From: Flavobacteriaceae bacterium
GTDB lineage: Bacteria > Bacteroidota > Bacteroidia > Flavobacteriales > Flavobacteriaceae
DNA length: 64,000 nt
Direction: 5' to 3'
Assembly (NCBI GenBank): GCA_003443635.1
Contig: CP031964.1
Location: 1,892,321 to 1,956,320 of the forward strand
Shown here: piece by piece, positions 9,108 to 18,588 of the stretch
How positions within the stretch are numbered: position 1 is the stretch's first letter
Layout: every line of letters begins with the position of its first letter
Program-made: the position numbers and the translations under genes
Notes under the pieces: model-generated
Told to the model about the DNA's origin: nothing
Database searches by the model: none
The model's input: the letters and a program-made list of their open reading frames with translations, nothing else

Positions 9108-11546
9108 TTATGTGTTTTTCTTCTTAAATAAACTTCCAACATTATTATAATCCAAAAAGTATACAATGCGGAGTGATAATGTATGACGTATTGGTTGATC
9201 AAAAAGATTGTTTACACTATCTAAATAATTAATTTGAGATTGTTGATCTCTATTAAATATTTCGTTTCTATATAGAAGTACTGCTTCACTACCAGGAGCA
9301 AACCTCCAATTAAAGCTTAAATCAATATTCCAGATATTAAAATTTGTATTCGGATTATTTTGCTCTACATCAAAATTAGTAATTGATCTACTTCCATCAT
9401 CATTTAAAATAAAAAAAGTATTATCACTATAATCTGCAGTACTCCAAAAATTTCGAAACCTAAGATTCAATGCTTTATACGAATCAAAATTATAACTCGC
9501 TTGCAATGTGTTTTCAACACTTGTAATATCACGTTGACCTAAAAATACATCTGTATCATCATTAGTTACAAATCCAAAATTCTTATTTCTTTTTGATAAT
9601 GCTGTACGCCAAACCAATAAAAAATTGTCCGAAAAACGATAACGAGGTGAAATTTCTAGATTATAATCTATTTGTGGATCTGCAAAAAAGTTTCGATATC
9701 TTACATTAACATCATAAGCAAACTTTTTTCTAAAATCCGACGAGACAAAAGCACGGGCTCCAATATTAGAGCTAAATGTTACAAAACGACCTTGAACTCT
9801 TGGTTCAAAGAAATCGTCATTATCACTATTGTAATCTACATTAGCTCCAAAAGAAAAACGTTTTGGTGTAGAAAAAAATGAATTTAAAGACAATGAGTTT
9901 TGAGTTGCAACTGAAGGATTTAAAAGGCGTCTTCTGTGATTATACCTTAAATTTATACGGTAACGATTAAATAGTTTGGTAGGTTTAAAAATCTCATAAG
10001 AGATTTCCGCACTAGAATTATTAAAATTATTTCTAAAAGACCTTCCTAAATCGTTAATGTCATAAGTGTCATCCGCTATGTTATTGTTAATACGCCATCT
10101 AAAATTACCTTTAGTTTTACGAATTTGCAAATTAGTACGAATCCCTGTAATACTGGTACCATCTTCTCTAACATTACTATATCTTATACCAGCATCTATA
10201 TTATAAGAATTTTTTTTATTAGAAAGGTTAGCTAATAACCCTGTAACATTAGCATCTCTAAAACTTCCTGAGCGAGTAACATTAGTATTTATTAAAGTTA
10301 CAGATGAATTTTGATTAAACTGTTGATCTAATACAAATATATTATAGTTTGCAAAGGATTCTGTTACTACTTCTCGTGATTGCCCGGTAATCGTATCTCT
10401 AATAGTAGCGCTAGTTTCTTCAGTAATGGCATTTAAAAAACCTATTCCTAATTTGTTTTTAGTGCGCCCAGATATTTTAACAGCATTTAATACACTAACT
10501 TCATTAGGGCTATTGCTTACGATTTCATTCTCTTGTAAATCATCAAATGCACGTCCACTATCCGAAGGAGCATTACCAATTCGTCTACTAAAAAATAAAC
10601 CACCTCTATTAAATAATTCTGTACCTTCAGTAAAGAATGCTCTGTTTTCCCCAAAAGTTTGCTCAAAAGGTCCTAAGTTTAATGTAACATTATCAAACGC
10701 AGCCTGTCCAAAATCAGGAATTAATGTTGCATCTAAAGTAAAATTATCACTCAGACCATATTTGACATCTAAGCCTGCACTAAAACTATTATCTGTAATA
10801 CCATCAAATCGAGTAACATCAGTTTGTACAAATGGGAATAATATTAAACGAATAGGAGGGTTTATATTTTTTACGCCAGTTACAATACCATTGTAAAGTG
10901 TTCTTGACCCTACTTGACGATTTACATAATTCCAAGAATAACGCTCATTAAGATGTACTATGCGTCTAAAAAAGTTAATACTCCAATTTTGTATATCTAC
11001 TTCTGGGAATCGTAAAGCATTATATGGAATTCTATATTCAGCATACCAGCCTTTGTCATCATAAGAAATGTTGCATTTAAAAACTACATTAAAACTAAAA
11101 TCTTCGCGACCATTTTCACCTCTTGAATCTGCTATGGTTCCTGCACTTGTAACATAAAAATTAGTTTCATTAATGCCATCATTTAAAGTATTGATATTAA
11201 TAGAGAAATTATCAGCTTGTACATTTATATTATCTCTTTGACTAAACTGTTTTAAAATATTATCAGGTGCGTTATCATAAAGGTAAACTGCAAAATATAC
11301 AGCATCGTCATCATATGCCATTTTTACTTCAGTTTTGTGAGTATTACGCTCTTTACCTGTATTATTAGGCTCTAACATTAAAAAATTGCCATAAACTGGT
11401 AAGTCTTTCCAGATATCATCGTCCAACTTACCATCAATCTTAGGTGGATTTTTAATTCTCGTCGCTTCAATTGTTTTTTTTACGTTTTGAGAATATGAAG
11501 ATAATGTAACTAATGAGATGAATAAGATTATAATTTTTTGTAACAT
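9108..11546 (-). CDS. DUF5916 outer-membrane protein with CBM9-like domain
   Basis: A large exported protein of about 812 aa. The start is set at the ATG at 11544-11546, because a signal peptide (MLQKIIILFISLVTLSSYSQ) begins there; the frame extends upstream to 11618 with no signal-like sequence. The N-terminal part (ATRIKNPPKIDGKLDDDIW, then YDDDAVYFAVYLYD) is a carbohydrate-binding module 9-like domain. The rest is the DUF5916 region, rich in alternating aromatic/hydrophobic strands and ending in VYFLDYNN, indicating an outer-membrane beta-barrel. Such proteins are found in many Bacteroidota; ligand and role are unknown. No transporter partner is beside it. Confidence 0.85.
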   Translation of the reverse strand: MLQKIIILFISLVTLSSYSQNVKKTIEATRIKNPPKIDGKLDDDIWKDLPVYGNFLMLEPNNTGKERNTHKTEVKMAYDDDAVYFAVYLYDNAPDNILKQFSQRDNINVQADNFSININTLNDGINETNFYVTSAGTIADSRGENGREDFSFNVVFKCNISYDDKGWYAEYRIPYNALRFPEVDIQNWSINFFRRIVHLNERYSWNYVNRQVGSRTLYNGIVTGVKNINPPIRLILFPFVQTDVTRFDGITDNSFSAGLDVKYGLSDNFTLDATLIPDFGQAAFDNVTLNLGPFEQTFGENRAFFTEGTELFNRGGLFFSRRIGNAPSDSGRAFDDLQENEIVSNSPNEVSVLNAVKISGRTKNKLGIGFLNAITEETSATIRDTITGQSREVVTESFANYNIFVLDQQFNQNSSVTLINTNVTRSGSFRDANVTGLLANLSNKKNSYNIDAGIRYSNVREDGTSITGIRTNLQIRKTKGNFRWRINNNIADDTYDINDLGRSFRNNFNNSSAEISYEIFKPTKLFNRYRINLRYNHRRRLLNPSVATQNSLSLNSFFSTPKRFSFGANVDYNSDNDDFFEPRVQGRFVTFSSNIGARAFVSSDFRKKFAYDVNVRYRNFFADPQIDYNLEISPRYRFSDNFLLVWRTALSKRNKNFGFVTNDDTDVFLGQRDITSVENTLQASYNFDSYKALNLRFRNFWSTADYSDNTFFILNDDGSRSITNFDVEQNNPNTNFNIWNIDLSFNWRFAPGSEAVLLYRNEIFNRDQQSQINYLDSVNNLFDQPIRHTLSLRIVYFLDYNNVGSLFKKKNT

Positions 11547-11693
11547 TGACCTTACTATGGGGTGATTTTCGTTTTTTAATGATGGCAAAGCTAAAAGACT
11601 ACAAAAGAATTCCTTCATAATTAAAAGTTAAAAATCAACTATAAAATCTTCCTCAAAATTGAAGAAGAATAAAATTTATTTTAAAGAATATTT

Positions 11694-12239
11694 ATGATAA
11701 ATAATAATGATTACGATACAGCAATATTAGCAGGAGGATGTTTTTGGTGTACTGAAGCTGTTTATAGAAGAGTAGATGGAGTACATGATGTCATTTCTGG
11801 ATATACAGATGGATTTATTAAAAACCCTGCATATCGTGAAGTTTGCACTGGACGTACTGGACATACTGAAGCGATAAAAATAATATTTAAACCAGAAATT
11901 GTTTCTTTTATGGATTTATTAGAAATATTTTTTGCAACACATGACCCTACTACGTTAAACAAGCAAGGTAATGATGTAGGAACGCAATATCGTTCAGGAA
12001 TCTATTATGTTAATGAAACTCAAAAAGAAATAGCTGAACAATTTGTTAAAGCATTAGAGGCTGAATCTATATTTAATGATCCGATAGTTACAGAAATCAA
12101 ACCTTTTGATGTTTTTTATAATGCAGAAGAAGATCATAAAGAATATTATGATAATAATAAAGAACAATCTTATTGTCAATTTATTATCCGCCCAAAAATT
12201 GAAAAATTAAATAAACTATTTAACCATAAATTAAAATAA
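11694..12239 (+). CDS. msrA: Peptide-methionine (S)-S-oxide reductase
   Basis: Repairs oxidised methionine by reducing the S-sulfoxide epimer with thioredoxin as donor. The active-site motif GCFWC is at residues 15-19, with Cys16 the nucleophile; conserved HTEAIKI and DPTTLNKQGNDVGTQYRSGIYY follow. No signal peptide, so it is cytoplasmic; it is the stand-alone A domain without an MsrB fusion. Length of 181 aa is normal. folE starts 9 bases after the stop, so the two genes are probably one transcript. Confidence 0.95.
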   Translation: MINNNDYDTAILAGGCFWCTEAVYRRVDGVHDVISGYTDGFIKNPAYREVCTGRTGHTEAIKIIFKPEIVSFMDLLEIFFATHDPTTLNKQGNDVGTQYRSGIYYVNETQKEIAEQFVKALEAESIFNDPIVTEIKPFDVFYNAEEDHKEYYDNNKEQSYCQFIIRPKIEKLNKLFNHKLK

Positions 12240-12248
12240 CAATATACT

Positions 12249-12845
12249 ATGTCGTATAGGAAATTTGAAGAATATAATATTGAAACAGTTGAAGATGTTA
12301 AAAAGAATTATAAAACAATAATAGAGGACCTAGGAGAAGACCCTACTCGAGAAGGTTTATTAAAAACCCCAGAAAGGGCGGCAAAAGCAATGCAATTTTT
12401 AACACAAGGATATAAACAAGATCCTGCAGATATCTTAAAAGGAGCAATGTTTAAAGAAGATTATAGCGATATGGTTATTATAAAAGATATTGAGCTATAC
12501 TCATTATGTGAACATCACATATTACCGTTTTTTGGTAAAGCACATATAGCATATATTCCTGATGGACATATTGTTGGATTGAGTAAAATACCTAGGGTTG
12601 TTGATGTATTTGCTCGCAGATTACAAGTTCAAGAACGGTTAACTCATGATATATTAGAATGTATTAACAATACATTAAAACCACAAGGAGTAGCTGTAGT
12701 TATTGAAGCATCACACATGTGTATGATGATGAGAGGAGTACAAAAACAAAATTCGGTAACAACAACTTCTGGATTTAGAGGACAGTTTGAAAAAATAGAA
12801 ACACGTAATGAATTTTTAAAACTAATAAGTTCTGACCTTTCATAA
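12249..12845 (+). CDS. folE: GTP cyclohydrolase I
   Basis: Converts GTP to 7,8-dihydroneopterin triphosphate, the first step of folate and pterin synthesis. Zinc ligands are visible as Cys87, His90 ([11 protein letters not shown]) and Cys158 ([10 protein letters not shown]). The GTP-binding stretch [22 protein letters not shown] and [12 protein letters not shown] are typical. 198 aa is the usual bacterial length. It follows msrA at 9 bases and is therefore likely co-transcribed; the downstream amidohydrolase seems to have its own promoter-like motif. Confidence 0.96.
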   Translation: MSYRKFEEYNIETVEDVKKNYKTIIEDLGEDPTREGLLKTPERAAKAMQFLTQGYKQDPADILKGAMFKEDYSDMVIIKDIELYSLCEHHILPFFGKAHIAYIPDGHIVGLSKIPRVVDVFARRLQVQERLTHDILECINNTLKPQGVAVVIEASHMCMMMRGVQKQNSVTTTSGFRGQFEKIETRNEFLKLISSDLS

Positions 12846-12878
12846 AATAAAACTTTCACAAAAAAATAATAGTATCTT

Positions 12879-12886
12879 TAGATTTG
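12879..12886 (+). promoter_or_regulatory. -7 promoter element candidate
   Basis: TAGATTTG matches the Bacteroidota -7 consensus TANNTTTG. It lies 28 bases before the amidohydrolase start. No TTG -33 element is found at the expected 17-23 base distance, so confidence is low. Confidence 0.35.
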
Positions 12887-12914
12887 TTTTTAGTTTTAAT
12901 GAACTGTTTATATT

Positions 12915-14294
12915 ATGAAAACTATTACTTCTTTATACCTTGTAATATTATGTACAATATTATTTAGTAGTCAAACTAGTTTTTCGCAAAATTTGTATGT
13001 CATTGGAGGGTCATATTTTGATGTAACTTCTGGAGAGATGATTAAAAATCAAGGGATTGTTATTAAAAATGGCAAATTCATTTCAATAAACACAACATTA
13101 ACAAATACAGAAGTTTATAAAGTTATTAAACTTGGAACTACTGAATATATACTTCCTGGTATTTTTGATTTACATGCACATTATCGAGTAACTTTTGATG
13201 GTGTTCGCCGAGATGAAGTAGAAGCAAATCCAGTTATTTTTTTAGCTAATGGAGTAATATCAACATTTCCAGGTGGTGAGATTCAACCAGAGGTAATGCT
13301 AAAAACAAGGCGATTAATTGATAGTGGAAAAAAAATCGGAGCACGCATTCACAGTTCTGGCCCTTATTTTGGAACTGCGTTTCCAGGGTGGAACCCAAAT
13401 ACTACTGTTGAACAAATAAATAAAAGAGTAGATAAATGGGCGAAACTAGGAGTTTCTGGGTTTAAAGCTAAAGGTATTACACCTATCCAATTAGAAGCTT
13501 TAATTAAACGAGCGCATATTCACAAATTAACAGTTACTGGACATTTAGGATCAGGATATAGAAATACAGTTAATCCTCGTGATGCAATTAATATGGGGAT
13601 CGATCGTGTAGAGCATTTTTTAGGCGGAAATGCTTTGCCAGATAATCAATCTGCATATGCCACGCTACAAGATTTAGATTTAAATGATCCAATTGTTATT
13701 CAACAAATAAATCAACAAATAGATTTATTTATTGAAAAAGGAGTGTTTTTTGACGCCACATTAACTGCTTATGGATATTATGGACACCGAAAAGAACTTT
13801 ATGATTACTGGCATGACGAACGAAAATATCTAACACCATACGCATTAGAAATCACAAAAAATACTCGTCAAAAAATAGACATGTTTCAGAAGATTTTTGA
13901 TATTAAAAAAATAACTGTAAAACGCTATTTTGATAAAGGAGGGATGATAAGCCTAGGAACAGATCATCCTTCGGTTGGAGAGTATATTCCAGGATTTAGT
14001 GCGCATCGTGAAATGGAAGCATTGGTTTCTATAGGGATTCCTAATAAAGAAGTTTTAAAGATTGCAACCATTAATGGGGCAAAAGCACTGCGGCTAGATA
14101 AGCAATTAGGAAGTATTGAAATTGGTAAGTTAGCCGATTTGTTTATTGTTACTGGTAACCCTTTAACAGATATCACAAATACCAGAAATGTACAAACTGT
14201 AATCAAAGAAGGAAGAGCCTATAGCTCTACAATTTTATTACAAACAGTAGAAGGAAAAATGGGGCCTAAAGATGAAAACGATTGGAAAAATTAA
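12915..14294 (+). CDS. Exported metal-dependent amidohydrolase
   Basis: An amidohydrolase-superfamily protein with a Sec signal peptide (hydrophobic core in residues 5-20, cleavage near TSFSQ). Metal ligands visible are HxH in FDLHAHY (His87, His89), later His in TGHLGSG and VEHFLGG, and Asp in GTDHPS, so the full metal-binding set seems present. The C-terminus has the imidazolonepropionase-like cyclic-amidohydrolase ending GKLADLFIVTGNPLTDI. The substrate (dipeptide, cyclic amide or ester) cannot be derived. The next gene, a lipoprotein, follows almost directly, so the pair is likely one operon. Confidence 0.88.
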   Translation: MKTITSLYLVILCTILFSSQTSFSQNLYVIGGSYFDVTSGEMIKNQGIVIKNGKFISINTTLTNTEVYKVIKLGTTEYILPGIFDLHAHYRVTFDGVRRDEVEANPVIFLANGVISTFPGGEIQPEVMLKTRRLIDSGKKIGARIHSSGPYFGTAFPGWNPNTTVEQINKRVDKWAKLGVSGFKAKGITPIQLEALIKRAHIHKLTVTGHLGSGYRNTVNPRDAINMGIDRVEHFLGGNALPDNQSAYATLQDLDLNDPIVIQQINQQIDLFIEKGVFFDATLTAYGYYGHRKELYDYWHDERKYLTPYALEITKNTRQKIDMFQKIFDIKKITVKRYFDKGGMISLGTDHPSVGEYIPGFSAHREMEALVSIGIPNKEVLKIATINGAKALRLDKQLGSIEIGKLADLFIVTGNPLTDITNTRNVQTVIKEGRAYSSTILLQTVEGKMGPKDENDWKN

Positions 14295-14309
14295 TTGGAT
14301 TTGTTTCCT

Positions 14310-15110
14310 ATGGGAATAGCGGGAAATAAAATAGAAAAATATGTTATAACAACATGCCTTGTGTTATCATTGTTATCGTGTAGGAGTAACTTACTATTAG
14401 ATAAAAATCAGGAAGTTAATATTGAAAATATAGAAAAGGGAAAAAGCATTATTAATAATGCTGCAAAAACTGCTGGTTATCAAAATTTTACTACTTGGAA
14501 TTCATACTCATCGAAAATAACAATAAAAGCGACTTCTTTTTTTGGTAAAATTGGACACCCTTTTAAAGATAATCCAGTGCAACTTAAATTAAAGGCTTCA
14601 CGAGGAAAAGTAGGAGGAGAATTATTAATTACCAATGGGAAACAAAAGGGAGAAATTTGGGGTCACATAAATAATACCACTTATAAGAAAAAGACATTAA
14701 AAGAAAATAAAAAGATTAAAAAATTTAAAAAAGAGAAATTTCAAATAGCTACACTTCAATATTTAATAGAATTCCCTTTTAGAATACTTGAAGCAGATAA
14801 AATTACTTTTGTTAAGGATAGTATTTTAAATGAAAAAAGCTATGATATTGTTTTTGCTTCTTGGAATACTTTTAAACCTCAAAAAGATATAGATCAATAT
14901 AGGTTATGGATTAATAAAAAAACTAAACAAGTTGAAATTGTAGATTTTACAGTAAGAGATAAACTTCAATTTGTCTGGTCTCGTATGTTTTTTTCAGATT
15001 TTAAAATGTTTGATGGCATTACAATTCCTACTTCTATGAGCTCGTATACAAATCTCAATTTAAAAAAAGAAGCATTACGTATTACCATTAATAGTATTCA
15101 AAGAAATTAA
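14310..15110 (+). CDS. Outer-membrane lipoprotein of unknown function
   Basis: The frame opens at a TTG directly after the upstream stop (14295), but an in-frame ATG at 14310 gives a proper lipoprotein signal (MGIAGNKIEKYVITTCLVLSLLSC, lipobox LLSC), so this start is preferred. The mature part of about 240 aa has alternating beta strands (VQLKLKASRGKVGGELLITNG, YRLWINKKTKQVEIVDFTV), resembling LolA/DUF6503-like lipid-binding folds. I do not recognise a defined function. Co-directional and 15 bases after the amidohydrolase stop, therefore probably co-expressed. Confidence 0.75.
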   Translation: MGIAGNKIEKYVITTCLVLSLLSCRSNLLLDKNQEVNIENIEKGKSIINNAAKTAGYQNFTTWNSYSSKITIKATSFFGKIGHPFKDNPVQLKLKASRGKVGGELLITNGKQKGEIWGHINNTTYKKKTLKENKKIKKFKKEKFQIATLQYLIEFPFRILEADKITFVKDSILNEKSYDIVFASWNTFKPQKDIDQYRLWINKKTKQVEIVDFTVRDKLQFVWSRMFFSDFKMFDGITIPTSMSSYTNLNLKKEALRITINSIQRN

Positions 15111-15136
15111 AATACAATGCGAGACATAATTAATAT

Positions 15137-15167
15137 AAAAAGGCTACCTTTTTTAAGCAGCCTTTTT
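15137..15167. terminator. Bidirectional rho-independent terminator
   Basis: Inverted repeat AAAAAGGCT / AGCCTTTTT (15137-15145 and 15159-15167) with A- and T-tracts, between the convergent stops of the lipoprotein gene and the acidic lipoprotein gene. Confidence 0.75.
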
Positions 15168-15188
15168 ATATGTTTTTAGATATTTTAT

Positions 15189-15752
15189 CTATTGAACTGT
15201 TATAGGATAATCTGTTTCAATATCAGTGTCTCCACCAGCATTAGTAATATCTCCATCAGATACACCTGCTGCAAACTTGTTTAATAAATGACGTAGAGTT
15301 ACTCTAAGAGTCCCAGTACTTGCAGCTCCTGTAGTTAATGTAAAATTAATACCTAATGGATTTCCATCACCATCTTGATCACTGTAATTAGTAGTAATAG
15401 TAACACCACTTATTGCTTCAAAGAAAAATTGATGTTCATCATCTTCTTCAGCTACTTCTTCAGTAATATCTTCAGCTGGATCTTCAAGTTCATTTAAAGC
15501 TTCAACAACACCAGTATAAGTGGTATTTGCTGCTAATGTACCACCTGTAATTACAGGTGCATTTGGCCCGTCACCGTCTATATCTCTACTTGATAATATA
15601 ATATCAGTTCCACCACCTTGTGGTGTTAAAGTTAAAGTTAACGTAGTTATTACTTCTTCTTCGTTAATAATTATTGGAGCATCATCATCATTAGAACACG
15701 ATTGACTAATAATTAATATAGCTATTAATGATATAAATTTTATTGTTTTCAT
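15189..15752 (-). CDS. Acidic lipoprotein partner of the TonB receptor
   Basis: A 187-aa lipoprotein (MKTIKFISLIAILIISQSC, lipobox SQSC followed by SNDDD). The mature part is very acidic and contains SRDIDGDGPNAPVITGG, EEVAEEDDEHQFFFEA and a second DQDGDGNPLG, all rich in Asp/Glu and fitting cation binding. Proteins of this type, often loosely labelled periplasmic-binding-fold proteins, regularly follow TonB-dependent receptors in Flavobacteriia. Here it lies 22 bases downstream of the receptor gene in the same direction, so it is likely its surface or periplasmic partner. Metal binding is inferred from composition only. Confidence 0.75.
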   Translation of the reverse strand: MKTIKFISLIAILIISQSCSNDDDAPIIINEEEVITTLTLTLTPQGGGTDIILSSRDIDGDGPNAPVITGGTLAANTTYTGVVEALNELEDPAEDITEEVAEEDDEHQFFFEAISGVTITTNYSDQDGDGNPLGINFTLTTGAASTGTLRVTLRHLLNKFAAGVSDGDITNAGGDTDIETDYPITVQ

Positions 15753-15774
15753 AATAAATTGGTTTTTATTTTTT

Positions 15775-18204
15775 TTAATAATTTAATTTTAATCTTAAAG
15801 AAAAGTTTCTTCCTAATTCATCTGCAAAGAGTCTAAATCTATTAAGATATTGTCTGTAATTTGTATTTAAAATATTATTCACGGCAAAACCTATTTCCAA
15901 TTTGGTAATATTATTCAACTCAAATTGAATTGAAGAGTTAAAATGTAGTAGATGATATCCAGGAGGAGGGGTACTCACATCAACTAAAGTCTCTACAAAT
16001 TCATTGTTTTCTACAATTTGAGTTGTAAAATTATTATCAGGAAAACGTGTTTGCCTAAAAACACCTTCACTTTTTAGTTCTAAGTGAAGATTGTTTAATT
16101 TTTTATTGCTATATGCAATAGTATTAAACCAGTTTGCAGAAGGGATATTAATAAGTGGTCTATCCCTTTCAGTATCATCACCTCTTAAATATGAAAAACT
16201 GGTTTTAAATTCGAAATTGTTATTAAAGTCATAAGTAGCATCAAAATCAACACCAAAGAGACGTGCATCATTTTGAATATATTCAAATACTTGAAACGAA
16301 CCTCTCGATGTAGTTATAATACCATTAGGCTCTAATACAATATAGTCGTCAATAAAGTTAGCATAAGGCGTTAAATTGAAATTAAAACGTTGATTAAATA
16401 ATGCCCCCTTAAAAGTTATAGCTATTTTATTGGCTATTTCTTTATCAATGCGTAAATCTCCCAATTCAAAAGCAACAGATGATTGATTCAAACCTTCGCT
16501 AAATAACTCTGATGGATTTGGTGGCCTACTAGCCAATCCGTAATTGAATTGTAAGTCTAAATTCTCATTAATAGTATAACCTAAGCCAAAAGTAGCAGAA
16601 ACATTAGTATAATCAAATACAGGGTTTGTTAATATTTGTGTGCCAAAATCTTCAGTAATAAAATTCGCAAAATCAACATCGTAACCTCTGTCTTCAAAAA
16701 ATGTTGATCTGTAAAATTTTTCAGCATCTATATGAGTAAAATCTACACGAGCTCCTACATCAACTAATAAATTCTCTGTAATATCATAAGAAATACCAGC
16801 AAATGCCCCTACGTTATATTTTTCATAATCAGGGATAACCCGTCTCACACCAGTACGTGGATCAGCAAAATTTTCTTGAAATAAACCACTAACACCAGCG
16901 GTAATTTTTGAATTTTCAACCGTATCTATTTCAAGTAAAAGATCCAGATTATGTGTTGTTAACTCCAAATCTACAGTAGGAGTGTTATCATCTATAAAAC
17001 TTCTATTATCAAACTCTTGACGATCATTGAATTGAAAAGCATACTGTAATGATAACTTTCCTAAACGTTTTAATCTGAGATATGAATTTAATTTTGTTAA
17101 ATGATGAGCTACTTCTTGTCGGGGCAACCCTATATCAAATGAAAAATCTTCTATAATTTCAGGAATAGGAGAGTTAATTGCTCTTACTAAATCAGTAACA
17201 TTACCAAAATCAGCAGTTTGCAATATGCCTAACTCAGTATCAAAATAGCTATAATATGCTTCGATGCCGTACAAAAATTTGTTAATACCAAAATTTATAG
17301 ATCCTGCTATTTGTTTTGTTCCAGTATTAGTTAAGAAATAATCTGGAGCTTCGAAATCTCCAAATCGTTTAAAAGACCCTTGAACTCTTAAACCTATTCC
17401 ATTATCAAACCCTTTATTGATAGTAGATGTAATGTTACCTCCACGACCATTGGAACTACCAGAAAAAATGGTTTTACCAAACAATGTATCCTTTCTTACT
17501 AGTGGACTTGGTTTTGCTAATACCACACCACCTATAGCGTCACCTCCATATTGCAATGCTCCAGAACCTTTAACTACAGTTAACCGATCTGCTGTATTTA
17601 AATCAACAGTAGGGGCATGCTCAATACCCCATTCTTGATCTTGTAACCTTACATCATTTGTTATAATCAATATTCTACTACTATTTAAGCCTTGTATTAC
17701 AGGTTTAACAATAGTACTACCAGTATTTAATGAAGAGACACCACTAATTTCTCTCAAAGCATCTCCTAAAGAAGCATCACTAAACTGTTCAATCGTTTCA
17801 ACTTTTAAAGTTTGAACACTAGTAGCTTTCGAGATACCTTGTTCTCGTTTTTCTCCTGTAATTAAAACTTCATTTAAATTCTCTAAATGATGTTCTAATG
17901 TTATTTTTTTAATGGTATTACCTTTTATATCTATAGGAATGACTTTAGATTTACATTCTGGATGTGAAACTTGTAATTTATAATTGCCTATACACAAATT
18001 TTTAATTAAATATTTCCCATCAATATCAGATATGATAGATTCTTGTATGTTTCCATTTTTAGTAACAACAAGAGTAGCTCCTATTAAAGGTTTTCCATTA
18101 TGGAAATCAATAACTTCTCCATTTAAAGTATAATTACATTGCTGTGAAAAAGCTTCTAAAGAAGACCCTATGAATAATAAGGTTAATATAAATAATGATT
18201 TCAT
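15775..18204 (-). CDS. TonB-dependent receptor, ZnuD-like
   Basis: An outer-membrane active transporter of 809 aa. Signal peptide MKSLFILTLLFIGSSLEAFS; a carboxypeptidase-D regulatory-like domain (residues about 22-115, CNYTLNGEVIDFHNGKPLIGATL); plug domain with VETIEQFSDASLGDALREISGV; then a beta-barrel ending in an aromatic-terminated strand (NFSLRLKLNY). The stretch from SYFDTELGILQ through AINSPIPEI to PRQEVAHHL is shared by the ZnuD-like zinc/haem receptor group of Bacteroidota. Together with the His/Cys-rich small protein upstream and acidic lipoprotein downstream this suggests transition-metal uptake. The substrate itself is inferred, not seen. Confidence 0.85.
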   Translation of the reverse strand: MKSLFILTLLFIGSSLEAFSQQCNYTLNGEVIDFHNGKPLIGATLVVTKNGNIQESIISDIDGKYLIKNLCIGNYKLQVSHPECKSKVIPIDIKGNTIKKITLEHHLENLNEVLITGEKREQGISKATSVQTLKVETIEQFSDASLGDALREISGVSSLNTGSTIVKPVIQGLNSSRILIITNDVRLQDQEWGIEHAPTVDLNTADRLTVVKGSGALQYGGDAIGGVVLAKPSPLVRKDTLFGKTIFSGSSNGRGGNITSTINKGFDNGIGLRVQGSFKRFGDFEAPDYFLTNTGTKQIAGSINFGINKFLYGIEAYYSYFDTELGILQTADFGNVTDLVRAINSPIPEIIEDFSFDIGLPRQEVAHHLTKLNSYLRLKRLGKLSLQYAFQFNDRQEFDNRSFIDDNTPTVDLELTTHNLDLLLEIDTVENSKITAGVSGLFQENFADPRTGVRRVIPDYEKYNVGAFAGISYDITENLLVDVGARVDFTHIDAEKFYRSTFFEDRGYDVDFANFITEDFGTQILTNPVFDYTNVSATFGLGYTINENLDLQFNYGLASRPPNPSELFSEGLNQSSVAFELGDLRIDKEIANKIAITFKGALFNQRFNFNLTPYANFIDDYIVLEPNGIITTSRGSFQVFEYIQNDARLFGVDFDATYDFNNNFEFKTSFSYLRGDDTERDRPLINIPSANWFNTIAYSNKKLNNLHLELKSEGVFRQTRFPDNNFTTQIVENNEFVETLVDVSTPPPGYHLLHFNSSIQFELNNITKLEIGFAVNNILNTNYRQYLNRFRLFADELGRNFSLRLKLNY

Positions 18205-18255
18205 TAAAATATAAATAATTTAACAAATTGACCCTGAGGTAATTAATTTAATGTG

Positions 18256-18588
18256 CTAAACTATATAAGGTGGTCCTCTGCGAAGAAATTGAAATGAGAA
18301 AGAATTATAATAAAACTGATAATCTGAAATAGATAGTTGTGAATTTATAATAGCACTTGCATAATTTATTTTTTTATTAATAAAAATAAATTGTGTATTA
18401 AGCTTAAATTTACAAAAATCACAATCGAGATTAGTATTATGTATGTGCACTGTATCTGTGTCAGTACAGGTTTTATGAACATGTTCTTTAAAAATATGAG
18501 AAAACTTAACAGCAGAAGGGACTAGTAATACAAATGCTAATATTACAATGCTGAATTTAAAAATAATATGTTTTTGTATTTGCCTCAC
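18256..18588 (-). CDS. Small membrane-anchored His/Cys-rich protein
   Basis: A 110-aa protein starting with GTG; the preceding stop TAG overlaps the start in TAGTG (18586-18590), implying translational coupling to the upstream membrane protein. One N-terminal hydrophobic segment (residues 9-27) is followed by a short region rich in His and Cys: HIFKEHVHKTC, TVHIHN and CDFCKF. This CxxC plus multiple His arrangement looks like a metal-binding patch in the periplasm, similar in style to DUF2946-like proteins found beside metal receptors. No ATG is available near the N-terminus, so the GTG start is the best choice. Function is inferred from composition and from the TonB receptor 51 bases downstream. 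Confidence 0.7.
   Translation of the reverse strand: MRQIQKHIIFKFSIVILAFVLLVPSAVKFSHIFKEHVHKTCTDTDTVHIHNTNLDCDFCKFKLNTQFIFINKKINYASAIINSQLSISDYQFYYNSFSFQFLRRGPPYIV

Noticed and set aside
10426..10896. A 156-codon open frame on the plus strand inside the DUF5916 gene
   Set aside because: It is antisense to a clear barrel protein; composition (Ser/Pro/Leu-rich, no motif) is that of a shadow frame.
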